NCBI GenBank assembly: GCA_018873225.1 | Contig: JAEILZ010000001.1 | Coordinates: 2,418,001-2,482,000 of the forward strand | From: [Phialemoniopsis] sp. UDSM-2020 | Lineage: Eukaryota > Ascomycota > Sordariomycetes > Thyridiales > Thyridiaceae | DNA length: 64,000 nt | Direction of reading: 5' to 3' | Shown here: positions 22,330 to 34,154 of the stretch, one piece after another | Layout of the letters: the number at the start of each line of letters is the position of its first letter | Position numbering within the stretch: the stretch's first letter is position 1 | Program-made: the position numbers and the translations under genes | The notes under the pieces: model-generated | What the model saw: the letters and a program-made list of their open reading frames with translations, nothing else | What the model was told of the DNA's origin: nothing | Databases searched by the model: none

Positions 22330-24553
22330 TCATGCAACTCCTTGTTGAAATATGTATTGTCTGCAAGACTGTGATTCCCAGCGGTCAGCTTCGATGAGGG
22401 ATAAATGTCAGGAACATTCGGCATAGTGAGCAACTTACGCGCTTCAGGACGTCCAGCTTCTCCGTGGACTGGTTGAAGACATGGCGATACTGCCTGAGAC
22501 TCTCCCTCAATACCTCTTCGCGTGTCGTACGGCCTTCGCAGATTGCCTTCATCCTCAGCTCCATCTCCTTGCGCAAGAAGGGCTTGCCAAGACTTGTCTC
22601 GAAATTCATTCGATCAAATCCCTCAATCAGTGCAACCCCCAATTGTGTCGGGATAAATACTTGGACGCCGCTTCGACCGCCCCCCGCACCTCCCGCCCGG
22701 CCGCCTCTCCCCCGCCCTCCGCGATTACCGCGCCCCCCGCGGCCACCTCTTGCAGCTGGGCGCGCTTCGTCCTCGTCGGCTTCGTTATTATCTTGAGCCG
22801 CTTGTTGCCCTCCTTGCTGTGTAGTGCGTACGTAGTCTCGAGCCTGGATCTTCTGGATGTGTTCGGCCATGGTCGCATCGGTCCCAATCCCGTTCGCGTC
22901 CATCAATGCAATAAGGTCCGCTTCAGTCAGGTATCCAGGCGGTCCCGTCTTTCCCTCGGTCATCAATGCTTCGGTCGGCTCAAACCGTTCTCCAACGGTA
23001 AATTTTGGCAGCTCAGCCGAGTTTGTCCAGTTTTCGTATGGGTACACGTCAAGAAAGTTCCTTTCGAGGACAATCACTCCATGAGCATGGAAAGTTTCGT
23101 CACCGTACTGGATGTCAACATCCGTCGCCAGTCCCTTGGCATCTTCCGAACAACACGCTAGGAAACGTCGAACAACCAACTCGTAGAGCCGGGCTTCTTC
23201 CGGAGAGAGAGCAGAGGGGGCAGCGTAGGTGACTGGATGAATAGGGGGGTGCGCCTTGTCGTCGTTACGGCCGTTTCTTGGTTGATTGAAAGCGCCATTT
23301 GCTAGGTTTTGAGCGAAAGCGCCCCAGCGTGTGTCCTGGGTTTGCTTCTGTACCAGAGCTTGCAGGTTCATTCCTCGGTCAAATCTGTCAGTCTCGGTTC
23401 GAGGATAGCTGATGAATCCTTTGTTGTATAGGCTCTCTGCTGCGGTCATTGCTTGCTGACCACTTATGTGCAGAAACCGCGTTGCCATTTTCTGCAGTTC
23501 GACGGTGGTTAAGGGCAATGGCTTCCATCTCTTGGTGGGCTTCTCCTGGACTTTGATAACCTTGGCCATCTTCGCAGCGAGGCATCGTTCATACAGAATA
23601 ATCGTCGAGACTCGGTCGAAGAGGTGGTGTCTCGTCCAATTGAAAGTGGCACTGACTCCATTCTTGACATGCTTCACCGTGATGCCCCAAAAGGTCTCAG
23701 GGACAAAGTTTTTGACCCGGAAGTAGCGATCTACGACGAAACCGAGCGTTGGAAATTGACAAGAGCCTTTGCATGTTAGCCTGGCGACGTTATACTCCCC
23801 CGGTGAGCAACATACCGTAACTCAGCATCAGCTCTGTCAATGGTCCACCCAATGTGCGTAGGTTGATGGTCAAGAATCGAGTGAAGGCATATCCAATGCG
23901 CAAATCCAGCTCGATGCGGGCGGCAACGGCGTTGACCTGTCTATCATCCAAGTTGATGAGGTTGCGAGCAGCATTCAGGATATGACTGGGCGCAGTCAGA
24001 TGCTGTGATTCCTTGCAGATAGCATAGGCCATACTCACGCTCTCTCAATGTTGCTGAAACGAGCTCTCTTGATCTCGATGGAAGGTTTCGTCTTTCGTGC
24101 AGCTTCACGTATCTCGCTCCCAATGTGCTCGCCTTCCCGATCACAATCAGTCCAAATGAACAAGGCCCGCGCGTACCTGGCTTGCCGTCCAATATTCTCC
24201 GCGATCACCGTTTTCTCCTAGAGTACTCTGTTAACCTCGGTAAGCAGGGTAGACAATATCGTTGTGCATACATCATCAATCTTCTCAAATACCGGTGCTG
24301 TAAAGAGGCTCTCCGGCGGTGGGAAGTTCCAGTCCTTATGATCCGGGCCGAACACGAGACTCGTCATGTGCCCGGTGACGCATGTCATTGTCACTTCACA
24401 GTTCCCCCAAGGCTGGCCAAAGTCGAAATTGAACACATAGTTCTTAATGAATTTCGAACGGGTATTGTTAGTCGTGTATTGACCACCGGACAGATGGCCG
24501 GCAACCGCCTTGGAAATTGAGGGCTTCTCAGCCACGCAGAGAATCTTGGTCAT
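22330..24553 (-). CDS. top3: DNA topoisomerase III (type IA)
   Basis: Predicted 665 aa from five exons: 24553-24272, 24217-24039, 23985-23816, 23766-22439, 22368-22330. The last exon encodes only SCRQYIFQQGVA. The N-terminal TOPRIM domain begins MTKILCVAEKPSIS and contains the acidic motif FIWTDCDREGEHIG. The type IA core follows with the active-site tyrosine near residue 331 (FISYPRTETDRF) and the conserved GIGTDATMAEHI. Top3 works with a RecQ helicase and Rmi1 to dissolve double Holliday junctions in the nucleus. The enzyme lacks the long C-terminal zinc-finger tail of animal TOP3A, as usual for fungi. An Arg/Gly-rich block (about plus 22690-22750) sits inside the core just before FIPTQLGVALIEGFD. 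It is divergent from the DUF1295 gene. Confidence 0.95.
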
Positions 24554-25246
24554 TTTGACGGATGAAGCAAGTCAACAGACGTAGTCCCAGATATTCCGAG
24601 CCGCACAGGGTAAAGTAGTCCACTTTCGGCATGACTGTTCATGACTGGTCTGGTCTACACCCGCCTACCGCATGACGAGTGTTGGAAAGCCACGATAACT
24701 GTTTTCTCGCGCAGACATACATCTGTCATGGAACGCGAACCTCAAAATTTCTTGTTGTCGGACTGAAAGGATGCGGGAAACATCTCCTTCTCGACGCGGG
24801 TAGACAGAAGCTACGCGTCTCAAAGCGAGGACGGTGGATATCAAAATAGGATGCCTACGCACAAGTGGTTCCTACCTCTCCTGTAAACACACGCCAAAAG
24901 TTGAGGGGAGAAAATTCACTGGATCTTGCTAGACAGCGTGGCGCGTGCTTAATTGATGTTAGAATTGACTTAAGTGGACCAGTGCACAGGGCAACTATGC
25001 CAGTGGCTACCTGCTATGCTGCTGCATAACTCAGATCCATCTGCCAGATCCGTTAGCGGGCCAGGCCGAACCCAACAAAGGGCGCCATGACGCGCACATC
25101 CTTTCCTGTGAAATACCTACCTTCCATCGCCCTTACATTAAACTTCCGATGCCTCTCTTTCCTAGTGTTTGAGACCACCCGACATTGTATCGTCGATACT
25201 CCCATTTCGACCTCAAACCTCTGTGTTCCAATCGCAGCACATCACA
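24554..25246. promoter_or_regulatory. divergent promoter region top3 / DUF1295 gene
   Basis: 693 bp between two divergent start codons; it must hold both promoters. I see no TATA box close to either start and no recognisable gene. Confidence 0.45.
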
Positions 25247-26417
25247 ATGGCTCTACCCGCACTTCTCGCGTTGGAGGACTGCTCCGACTTCTCAAAGACC
25301 GTCGAGCCCTACCTTGAGGAGCTCTATGCGCTCCCTGAACAGCTCCTACACACCTTGCAAGCTCACGAGAGCTTCGTCGACCTCTATATCCGCACCAATC
25401 CTCTGGTCTCGGGCTTTGCCTTTTCGCTCTTCCTCGGCGCTGTCTTCTTGGTGGTCTCCGAGATCAACAAGAACTACTCGCAGGTCGACCGGTGCTGGAG
25501 TATACTGCCCACGGTGTACATAGCCCACTTCAACCTCTGGGCGCGATTGGCGGGCATCCGCAGCCCACGGCTAGATGGCGCCCTACTGTTTAGCACAATC
25601 TGGAGTGTACGACGCAAAAACCTGCGATTGATCCTTCTCCAGTGTGCTGATTTGGTTATTTAGTGCCGATTGACCTTCAACTATGCTAGAAAGGGCGGCT
25701 ACGATATTGGCTCCGAGGACTATCGATGGGAGATCGTGCGAAAGAACGTGCCTGCATGGCTCTTTCACATCTTCAACCTGATCTTCATCTCCTTCATCCA
25801 GAGTATCTTGCTATTTCTGATTGCCGCCCCCGCATACCCACTACTGTTGTCGACCCAGTTTGAAAATAAACTGTCAACCGCCGACATGGCCTATGTGGTT
25901 ATGGAGCTGTCTCTAATTCTCAGTGAATGGTTCAGCGACCAGCAGCAATGGGGTAGGTCGATCTTTGAGATCTCTCACACAAAGACCAGTTCTGACCCTT
26001 TACCTAGACTACCAAGCGGCGAAGAAGCAGTACCAGGCGACTGCCAAAGTCACCCAAGGTTACACACAGGCCGAGCTAGACCGGGGCTTTGTAACCCGTG
26101 GGCTCTGGGCTTACAGCAGACATCCCAACTTTGCGGCTGAGCAGTCGATCTGGCTTGTGCTCTACCAGTGGAGTTGCTTCGCGACCAAGAACCTCTACAG
26201 CTGGGCGGCCGTTGGTCCCTCTTTCTTGGTGCTCCTCTTCCAGGGCTCGACATGGCTCACCGAGCTCATTACCAGCGGTAAATACCCTGATTATAGCGAC
26301 TACCAAAACCAGGTCGGCATGTTCGTGCCCATGGGGCTCGGCTACCAGCCATCGCCACCAAAGCAGCCCAAGGTCATCCGAACCAGCGAACTCGCTAAGA
26401 AGCAGAAGAAGAAGTGA
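25247..26417 (+). CDS. DUF1295 / steroid 5-alpha-reductase-like membrane protein
   Basis: Predicted 352 aa from three exons (25247-25606, 25664-25952, 26008-26417; donors GTACGA and GTAGGT). Multiple membrane segments are visible: about residues 53-72 (GFAFSLFLGAVFLVVS), the INKNYSQVDRCWSILPTVY segment, FHIFNLIFISFIQSILLFLIAA, and two or more in the C-terminal half. The conserved features DRCWSILP, RLTFNYARKGGY, RGLWAYSRHPNFAAEQ and the terminal PDYSDYQ typify the DUF1295 branch of 3-oxo-5-alpha-steroid 4-dehydrogenase-like proteins. Its substrate in fungi is unknown. The C-terminus ends in KKQKKK, a lysine-rich tail that could act as an ER-retention signal. The start was chosen at the CACAATGG context. 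Confidence 0.9.
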
Positions 26418-28672
26418 TCTTACACTAGGCAGCGGGACACGCCTGTATCCAAGTTTATGGATTTCAGGTACTAAGTGTCTTTGCGATTCATGGATGTGGC
26501 AGACGACAGGGTGAGGGGACTAAGTCTGGTGTTTTAGCAACTTACCTAAGTCTATATGAACTAGATACCAAATTCTGTTTGAGACGTCTTGCAAAACGAT
26601 TTTGCATTTCGCGACTATGAATTTTATCATCTGTCGAACGCAGCATACACCAACAGTCCTTGTTTTCAGTTCACGTTCATTTGCGTTCCCATCTGAGCCC
26701 GAGCAACAACCATGCCACGCCGACTTCGCAACTTTTGGAGACGCAACATAGGCCAGGGGTCTGATAGGAGAAAGGGGCTGATCAGTCTCCGGTGTGCCGC
26801 CTCGCTCTTAAGGCCGATCTACCGCTCGACGTTCATCGGGATATTACACATATCGCTCGTAAGCTGTCACAGTGTGTTGCTCTATTAGGACCTAGAGCAG
26901 ATTTCGGACTTTGATTAACACTTCGTGCCAACGAGTTTGCTCGCACATGATGTCGAATCAATTTACATGGTGAGAGCAACCCGGAATTGCGAGCCGTTGT
27001 TTTGCACCTGGCCAACATAACGGTCATGACTTCGGACTACTGCGCGGCAGGAATAATGAACATGACCGCTTGAGTGTCGTTGTGCGCATAATCGATTCAT
27101 AAATTGGCAACATTTAGACTTTTGTCTGATGCTGAAAGTCCTATACGACTGACTCGATGACTAACTCGGCACTTTTGAACGATTTTTCCTTGACGCTTCT
27201 ACTGCACACCATCCTCCCCCAAGACACATGTCAGAAGCCGAATGAAATCCGCTATTGGCGGCATCCGAGCCGGTGCCACGACGTAAGGTACCCACCACCA
27301 TGTTTTTCTTAGCAGCCCTGCCGGCCACCCACCAGGTCGGCTGTCGGGACGCAGGGGGAGCTGGAGGCGATGGCCGGTGGGGGAAATGCGGCAACTCCAG
27401 TGGAGTTCTCAACCGCAGTCACCGGCGGCTGTGTGACTTGCAACACGGACAATTTGTCACAGGTTGTATTGCCGGTTTGAGCTGTTGCTTCAACCTGTGC
27501 ACAATTAGATGATATGATCACGATCTGTGCTCATTCCCCTTGTTGAGCAAAGCATTGGCAATTTGGGTTCGTCGATAGCAAGGGAATGCAGATGAATTCA
27601 GGCCTTGGTCATCTCACGAAAAGATAAGCAACGCAGGGTGAATTGTCACAAGGGATTATCATCGAGCACATGCATCCCGAAGTCAGAGCGCCTGCCATAT
27701 TGGAATGAGGATAAGCAGACTCTCGGGCTGAGGATGCCGGGATCCCTTTCTATTTCTGCTTGAGGAGTGGCTCGTGACAATACGGCTCTTCGCAGTTTCG
27801 GGAACGTGGGGGGTTGATCACCCCCATCCCTAAACAAACAACCCCGGCATGCTCGCTTACCCGGGGCAATAGGAAGACAGATCTGTCACATTTCTGAGCC
27901 TTTACCGCCATTCTGAGTATGGCAGTTGTGGACCCTGGATCTTCAAGGCCCTGTAAATTGATATGCATGCCTGCATCAGAACAAACAGTCTTACCCCTGC
28001 TCAATGTCGAGCAGGGCGAGCGGGCGGGCACCAGGTCGCAATCTGTGCAGCATTTCCCAACTCTGATTCTCACCTGCATGTGCCGGACGTAAAACCTACA
28101 TCCGGAGAGTCTCCACGCCGTACATTCGTAGTCGATGAGTCGTGCAAGTCTGGTCAGCCGGCGGTGCAAGTGACGTCAAGGCCGTAAAATCCGTTCATGC
28201 TCCGGGACCCACTCCCCCGAAATCGCCTCCCTTCCCACATGCCATGCCATTCTACCGCTTCCCCGACGAGACGCGAGAGGTGAAGAAGGGTCTCCGACGC
28301 TAATCAAGTGCCCACCGCCAGTCATCCTGCATCTCCGGGGCTGCCTGTTCCACGCTAGAATCAAGACGATCCAGGGTCAGGGTCCAATTCTGGATCCACC
28401 ATTTGACCGCTCCAAAACACCGAGACCTCTCTAGTTCGACTTTTGCCTACACGAGAACGGATTTTCATTTTATTCCCCCAGATTAGTAAATCGAATAAAA
28501 GAGGACCTCCTCCCATTCAAGTCCTTCTCCTCTCACCTCTTACACCTTGCTTTCACATCCAACATCACACACCGAACAAATATAGTCACCAAGCGTTCAC
28601 ATCTGGCTTGGTGCACTCGTCCTGAGATAACCCAGTCCTCAGCCGAAGCAAGTCCATTACACGACAACCAAG
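26418..28672. other. 2.25-kb intergenic region
   Basis: No recognisable gene. A 70-codon frame on the minus strand (27521-27309) has a secreted-protein-like amino-acid mix but no homology I can name and no supporting splice structure. The last 250 bp before 28673 are C/T rich and likely the promoter and leader of the next gene. Confidence 0.35.
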
Positions 28673-29137
28673 ATGAATACCCCCACCTCTGACAACTCGA
28701 GCTGCCCACCGAGTGGCTACTCCGACATGTCCAGCGCTATCTGCGACGGCAATGCTCCCGCAGCTGCCCATGTGGTCGATGCCAGCTACTTCCCACGCTC
28801 TCACCGGTCTTCCGCCTCTTCATCCTCTACCGATCTCCCCGATGTTGTTCGTCCGGCACAGCCTACTCGCATCACTACCACTTCGAGCCAGGCCCCACGA
28901 ACCGCCATCGACCCCCTTTCCAGGGAGTATCCCAAGCCGGCTGTCGAAATTGACGTCGCTGAGGCACTCGCACGCGAGCCGAGGAAGTGGACGCTCGCGC
29001 ACTGGGCAAAGAACGCCAAGGAGGCACAGCGCGTCCCTCTCAGTAAGGAGATCCAGGCCAAGAAGTTCGAGGAGGCAAAGAAGGAGCTCATGAAAGCCAA
29101 AGCCGAGATGGCGGCGCTCACCTTCGGCAAGAAATAG
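28673..29137 (+). CDS. small hypothetical protein, charged C-terminal helix
   Basis: Intronless, 154 aa; I do not recognise a family. The N-terminal two-thirds are Ser/Pro/Thr rich and probably disordered. Residues about 88-154 are charged and helical, with EIDVAEALAREPRKWTLAHWAKNAKEAQR followed by a Lys/Glu/Ala coiled-coil-like run ending AALTFGKK. The start has a good AAGATGA context after a pyrimidine-rich leader, and the codon pattern looks coding across the whole frame. A hairpin with the GTGGGATAA motif lies just past the stop. A cytosolic or nuclear role is likely, since I see no signal peptide or membrane segment; function unknown. Confidence 0.72.
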   Translation: MNTPTSDNSSCPPSGYSDMSSAICDGNAPAAAHVVDASYFPRSHRSSASSSSTDLPDVVRPAQPTRITTTSSQAPRTAIDPLSREYPKPAVEIDVAEALAREPRKWTLAHWAKNAKEAQRVPLSKEIQAKKFEEAKKELMKAKAEMAALTFGKK

Positions 29138-29596
29138 AGGCGGCGACTCGACAACACCTCACGAACGGTTTTCTTATCCCAGCTCAGCACTTGTTCAGTG
29201 TAGTGTTGGGCAGTGGGATAACCTCCAAGGGCTTCTCATTGTCACGACCTTGACGTCTGTTTTCTCACAACTTGAGCATTTTCGATACCCCGGCGGCTGC
29301 GGATCATCAATGATATCCGAATGAATGGTCGGTGTGCGTTTATACCGCCGACGCGCATAGCCAGCCAGCGATTGGTAGTGTCAGGGTGACACTCCAAAAA
29401 TCATCATGAGGCGTTTAATAGGGATTGCTTTTTATTCGACGGAATATGGAACATGATTCCATTGGCGGTTGCCTACCAGATCTATCGGATCCAGGTGGCG
29501 ACAAGTGTATATACTAGAGCGTATTCGGACAAATAAGGACAAGTTTGAAGTCCACCAAACGATTCCAGATTTATGTGATTTAAAAATTCGAGGGGC
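29138..29596. other. convergent 3' intergenic region with hairpin
   Basis: 459 bp between convergent genes. It holds the inverted repeat described separately at 29173-29226 and AT-rich DNA near 29400-29590. Confidence 0.4.
29173..29226. repeat. inverted repeat containing the GTGGGATAA motif
   Basis: TTATCCCA near 29174-29181 is the exact reverse complement of TGGGATAA at 29214-29221, and the next bases inward also pair with gaps (AGCTCAGCAC against GTGTTGGGC). It sits about 40-90 nt after the stop of the 154-aa gene, where the transcript would form a 3'-UTR hairpin. The right arm is one copy of a motif seen elsewhere in the window. Confidence 0.55.
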
Positions 29597-30393
29597 TCAG
29601 AGTAACCGGGCCGACAGTGTGATGCCGTAAATGAGAGCAGCAATAAAGTTGGACAGGTTCAAGAGCGACGAGATCCCATGAAGCTTGCCGAACTCCTTAT
29701 TGAGGGCCACCATTTCCTGAGAATGCGGTGGAGGGTCCCAAGACTTCTTGCCGTCTTTCGTTTCTAAAGAGGATTTTAGCAACTTCAACGAGGCTTTGCA
29801 TTGGACGACGTACCTTGGTCACGTCGCGCAGCCATGATACGCTGAGTGGCCGGCAGCAGTATGAGGAGGTTGACAAGTCCAGTTCCAAGCATTGTAGCCA
29901 GGGGGGCCAATGCCGACCAGCGGTTCGATGGATCCATGACTCCAGCAACGCCAGTGAGGTTCCCCAGGGCCCTGGATGCGCCAGGGAAGGTTAGGATGAG
30001 CAGGCCCGGGATGACTGACTGCATTGAGAAGTAGATGGGAAAGATCTTGGTCTGCACAGCCGAGAATTGGGGCCGCGCGAGGACTTTGAACTGAACGAAG
30101 CCATTGACGAAAGTCTGTGTCACCACTGTTGTTAGCATGTAGCTTGGCCACTGCCTGCGGACTATCAAATCCAATTGTGATCTGTGCAACCAAGGGCGTA
30201 CGAGACATATAACGGCAATGGCAGGCAAGTGTGACACAAGCTTGAGCTTACATGGAAAAAGGTTGTGCCTAGTAAAGTTCCGTAGCTGGTAATATGGCAT
30301 CAGCACAGTCAAGAGGCAGCTCATGATGCAAAACAAGACCTACGAGATGATATGATAGGGGGCAGGAGAGAAGAGGATGGATCTATCAGACAT
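29597..30393 (-). CDS. DUF4149 / TMEM205-like membrane protein
   Basis: Predicted 183 aa from four exons (30393-30344, 30285-30252, 30114-29814, 29763-29597; donors GTAGGT, GTAAGC, GTACGT). The N-terminus MSDRSILFSPAPYHIISYG leads to the family motif GTLLGTTFFHTFVNGFVQFK. Four hydrophobic segments are visible: the first exon junction region, IYFSMQSVIPGLLILTF, SALAPLATMLGTGLVNLLILL and the C-terminal SSLLNLSNFIAALIYGITLS. The segment RRDQETKDGKKSWD joins the two halves. Animal TMEM205 is tied to vesicle traffic and drug resistance; the fungal role is unknown. It is divergent from Ku80 (620 bp between starts). Confidence 0.85.
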
Positions 30394-31012
30394 CTTGGCT
30401 GAGATCAAACACAACGTGCGAGGCTTGCTCGAAACTACAGGTTGTTGACTGTTTCGATGTAGGCGGCAATTCTATTGGAATGGGAATCAATGAAGGAAGA
30501 GGATCAAAGGGCAGTGATGAAAGTTTTGCAAACTTCAGGTGTTGAATGGAGAGAATGGTGGAGGTGGTGTCAATTATGTCATGAAGTTGGAACGAAGTTC
30601 TGCGGCTCCCAGACTATTTGGGGTTGCTGGGTATCAGCCTGAAATGATTCGCTAGGGAGCATATGCAGGGATCTTGGCAGCAGGCAAGCAAGCATGGGGG
30701 AAAGCTGCAGCAGGGTCCGTGCTGTGCTTGAGGGCGGCGGGTTTGCCTGGGCCACCACTCAATTGCTGCTGGTTCCTGGCACTAACAAACGCGCTTCACC
30801 TCTTTCTGAGCGCGCTATGCTGCCTAGAAAGATGGGACCCGCTTGAGGTTCAGCTGTATCGCCAAGCTTCCCATCTCATGAGAGGAGAAGCTTCTCACGA
30901 CTGCTTGTCATTCCTCATCTTCTTGTTTCCCCCATCTTCTCTAATGATTCCCTCAAGCCACCCGATCGACGCACTGTAAATTCACGGCACCTTGGCGTGC
31001 TGAACCGCATCA
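30394..31012. promoter_or_regulatory. divergent promoter region DUF4149 gene / ku80
   Basis: 619 bp between two divergent start codons; it must contain both promoters. No TATA box or repeat stands out. Confidence 0.4.
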
Positions 31013-33521
31013 ATGGCCGATAAAGAAGCAACCGTATACATCATCGACCTCGGGTCGTCGATGGGCGAATGCCACAATGGCAGAGTTGAATCAGATCTGG
31101 ATTGGAGTATGCGATACGTGTGGGACAAGATTTGCACAACTGTCGCAGCGTCTAGAAAGACCTGGCTTGTCGGCGTGCTTGGCTTGAGGACTGATGGAAC
31201 CAGCAACCCTCTGCAAGAAGACGACGGATACGAAAACATCTCAGTCTTACAAGAGATCGGCCCAATGACCATGACGTCGCTCAAGCAGCTTCAGGGCTCC
31301 ATCAAGCCAAGCGAGGCCATCAGTGGCGATGCCATCTCAGCTATTATTGTTGCAACCGATATGATTAGCAAGGCCGCCCCCAAGCGGCTGAAGTTCAAAC
31401 GAAGGATCATTCTTGTCACAGACGCACAAGGTCCGGTTGACAGTGATGATTTTGACGACATCTCCAGCCAGATCAACGACCTCGGAATTGAGCTAATAAT
31501 CCTGTGCGGCTTCAGCTTCCCTTCATTGCAACCCAGCAGACTAACCTTGTTTTAGTGGAGTTGACTTTGACGATCCCGATTACGGCTTCAAGGAAGAAGA
31601 CAAGTTGAAGATCAAGGTCAGCGCATCTGTATGACCAAACTCTGAGAGTTTCTGCTGACCTCCCTCCTTTCCAGGCTGACAATGAGAAATTACTGCAATC
31701 TCTCGTTGATAAGTGCGAAAATGGCGTCCTTGGTACTGTTGCCCAGGCGGTTGAAGAGCTTGAGATGCCTCGAGTGAAGCCGGTGAAGCCGTACAAAACC
31801 TACGATGGCCCTCTGACATTAGGAGATCCCTCGCAGTATGAGAGTGCGATTTCCATCAATGTCGAACGCTACTTCAAAACCAAGCAAGGCAAGCCTGTTG
31901 CTGCAAGCACTGTGGTTGTCAAGAGCGAGACAGGTGGTGGACCATCGCAGTCTACTCAAACTGTGGATGAGATGGACGGTGTTGAGACGACCGCAGGTAA
32001 CTTTGCGGCCGTCAAGAATGCCCGCACATACAGGGTCAACGACCCAGATGCTCCCGGTGGCAAGAAAGACGTCGAATTCGAATCCCTTGCCAAGGGCTAC
32101 GAGTATGGTCGGACAGCAGTCCATATCAGCGAATCCGAGTACAACATCACAAAGCTAGAGACTGTCAAAGACTTCTCTATCATTGGCTTCATCCCCATGG
32201 ATAAGGTAAATCTCAGCTTTGGATCTTTCATTGGTACAACCAACTAACACGGATTTACTTAGTACGAGCCTGTATTGAACATGGGCGAAACCTGTGTTAT
32301 CATGGCACGCAAATTCAGCGAGAAAGATGAGCTGGCTTTATCCGCTCTCATTCATACCCTTTACGAGGTGGAGTCCTACGCGGTTGCAAGATTCGTTGGA
32401 AAAGACACGAAGGAGCCGCAACTCCTCCTGCTCATGCCGTCCATTGAAGTAGACTTCGAATGCCTCTATGATGTGCCTCTTCCATTCGCCGAAGATGTGA
32501 GGACATACCAGTTTCCACCTCTAGACAAGGTTATTACCATCACTGGCGGCACGCTCACGAAACATCGTCTGCTGCCGAATGACGACCTTAATCAGGCAAT
32601 GAGCGATTATGTTGATGCCATGGACATCTCAACATTTGCTACAGATGACGAAGGGTAAGGCAGCCACCCCGAGTGGTTACAGTGGACAATGCTAAGACTA
32701 GTGTGCTTTAGAAATCCAGCTGAATATGCCGCCATCGACGATACATATTCACCAATTATCCACCGTGTAAACCAAGCCATCCGATTCCGGGCTGTGCACT
32801 CGGACGAACCCTTTGAGGCCCCAAGCGGTGGTATTCTGATGCGATATGCTCAGCCTTCTCCAGATCTAGTCGATAAGGCAAAGTCGGAAATTGACGCGCT
32901 CATTGCGGCGGCCGACGTCAAGAAAGGTATGCAAACCACATTGTTCCTAGCAAGATTACGAGACTGATCACTACTTGCTAGTCCCCCCCAAGGCGAAAGG
33001 CAAGCGTGGACGGGAGGCCATCAAGCCTATGTCTGGCTTGGATGTGGATGCTCTGCTTGGCCAGAATAAGCGAGCCAAGATTTCAGCGGACAATGCCATT
33101 CCCGAGTTCAAGCAGGCTCTCGGTTCAACTGAAGACGTCAAGCAAATCGAGGAAGCTGCAAAACAGATGGGCGAGGTCATACGCACAATCATTTCGTCGA
33201 GCACAGGGGACAGCGGTTATGACAGGGCTCTCGAGAACCTGGGCGTTATGCGCGAGGAACTGGTTGCTCTCGAAGAACCCGGCCTGTACAACTCATTCCT
33301 CGAGGACCTGAAAGAGAAGATCAGAAGCGAGAAGCTTGGCGGAGATAGGAAGTTGATATGGTGGAGGCTGGGCAAGTCAGGTCTTGGACTTGTCACTGAT
33401 CGCGAGTCTGAAGTCTCCGATATCACGCAGCAAGCTGCTGAGGAGGTAAGATCTATTTTCAACTTCCTAAACGTTATGTATACTGATTTGAGCGCAGTTT
33501 CAGAGGTTGTCGAAGAAATAG
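31013..33521 (+). CDS. ku80: Ku80 subunit of the Ku DNA-end-binding complex
   Basis: Predicted 725 aa from seven exons: 31013-31503, 31556-31616, 31675-32205, 32263-32654, 32712-32926, 32982-33445, 33498-33521. The last encodes FQRLSKK. The N-terminal von Willebrand-like domain (MADKEATVYIIDLGSSMGE, residues 1-~230) has the DxGxSMG pattern. The Ku beta-barrel follows with ARTYRVNDPDAP and KGYEYGRTAVHISESE, then MGETCVIMARKFSEKDELALSALIHTLYE. The C-terminal helical arm ends without a DNA-PKcs-binding tail, as expected in fungi. With Ku70 it forms a ring on broken ends and starts non-homologous end joining, and it acts at telomeres. Length equals what I recall for Neurospora MUS-52. The intron 1 donor (GTGCGG) is atypical. 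Confidence 0.96.
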
Positions 33522-34154
33522 GTGTTGAGCTATGCGGATATAGGAAGGAAAATGATCGTAGATGATCAATATCAGTCCTGTACTAGTAGGTGGTAGGAGG
33601 ATAACTATTTGTCGCTGTATTGTTGATGTTGCAGCTCCTGGTGGTTAGACAAGATAAGGGAGAGTAAACAACCTTGCTTAAACAAAGGAAATGCTTGTGT
33701 AAGAAAATGAGACCACTATTGTAGCAGTTGCACATTTTTCGTCCTCTTGATCGTGCCTTACAATTGTTGCCTTCCGAAATCAACCTGCTTTCTGTCCAAG
33801 CCAAGATCCACCACCATCATCAGTCTTTTTCAAACGATAAATCTCTCCATTCGGGTTTGCTCCTCGGCCAATACTGACAATCCTCACTGTTACACAAGAG
33901 GTCGCTCTTGCAGGCAAACGTCTTCTTCACTGCAAGAATCACAATCATCCGGGGAAGACCCAGGCCACCTGACTTCACCTTCACCTTCACCTTCACCTCA
34001 GCTCGAACCTCAAATCACTCTCACCTCGTACGCTATCAATACCGCGAACAATCCTGTATCAGGTTGAGTCACAATATCGAAGTGGAAAAGGTCAGCCAAG
34101 CTCATCGCCAGCTAAGCTCAGCAAACTTTCCTCCCCTCATCTCAGATCGACACC
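33522..34154. other. intergenic region ku80 / Gfd2-like gene
   Basis: 633 bp with no gene. The right half is C/T rich and contains the tandem TTCACC repeat, likely in the leader of the next gene. Confidence 0.4.
33974..33997 (+). repeat. (TTCACC)4 tandem repeat
   Basis: Four perfect hexamers about 160 nt before the next start codon, probably in its promoter or leader. Confidence 0.75.

Noticed and set aside
27309..27521. 70-codon minus-strand frame in the 26.4-28.7 kb gap
   Set aside because: It has a secreted-like composition with several Cys/Thr, but no signal peptide, no plausible splice partners and no family I know.
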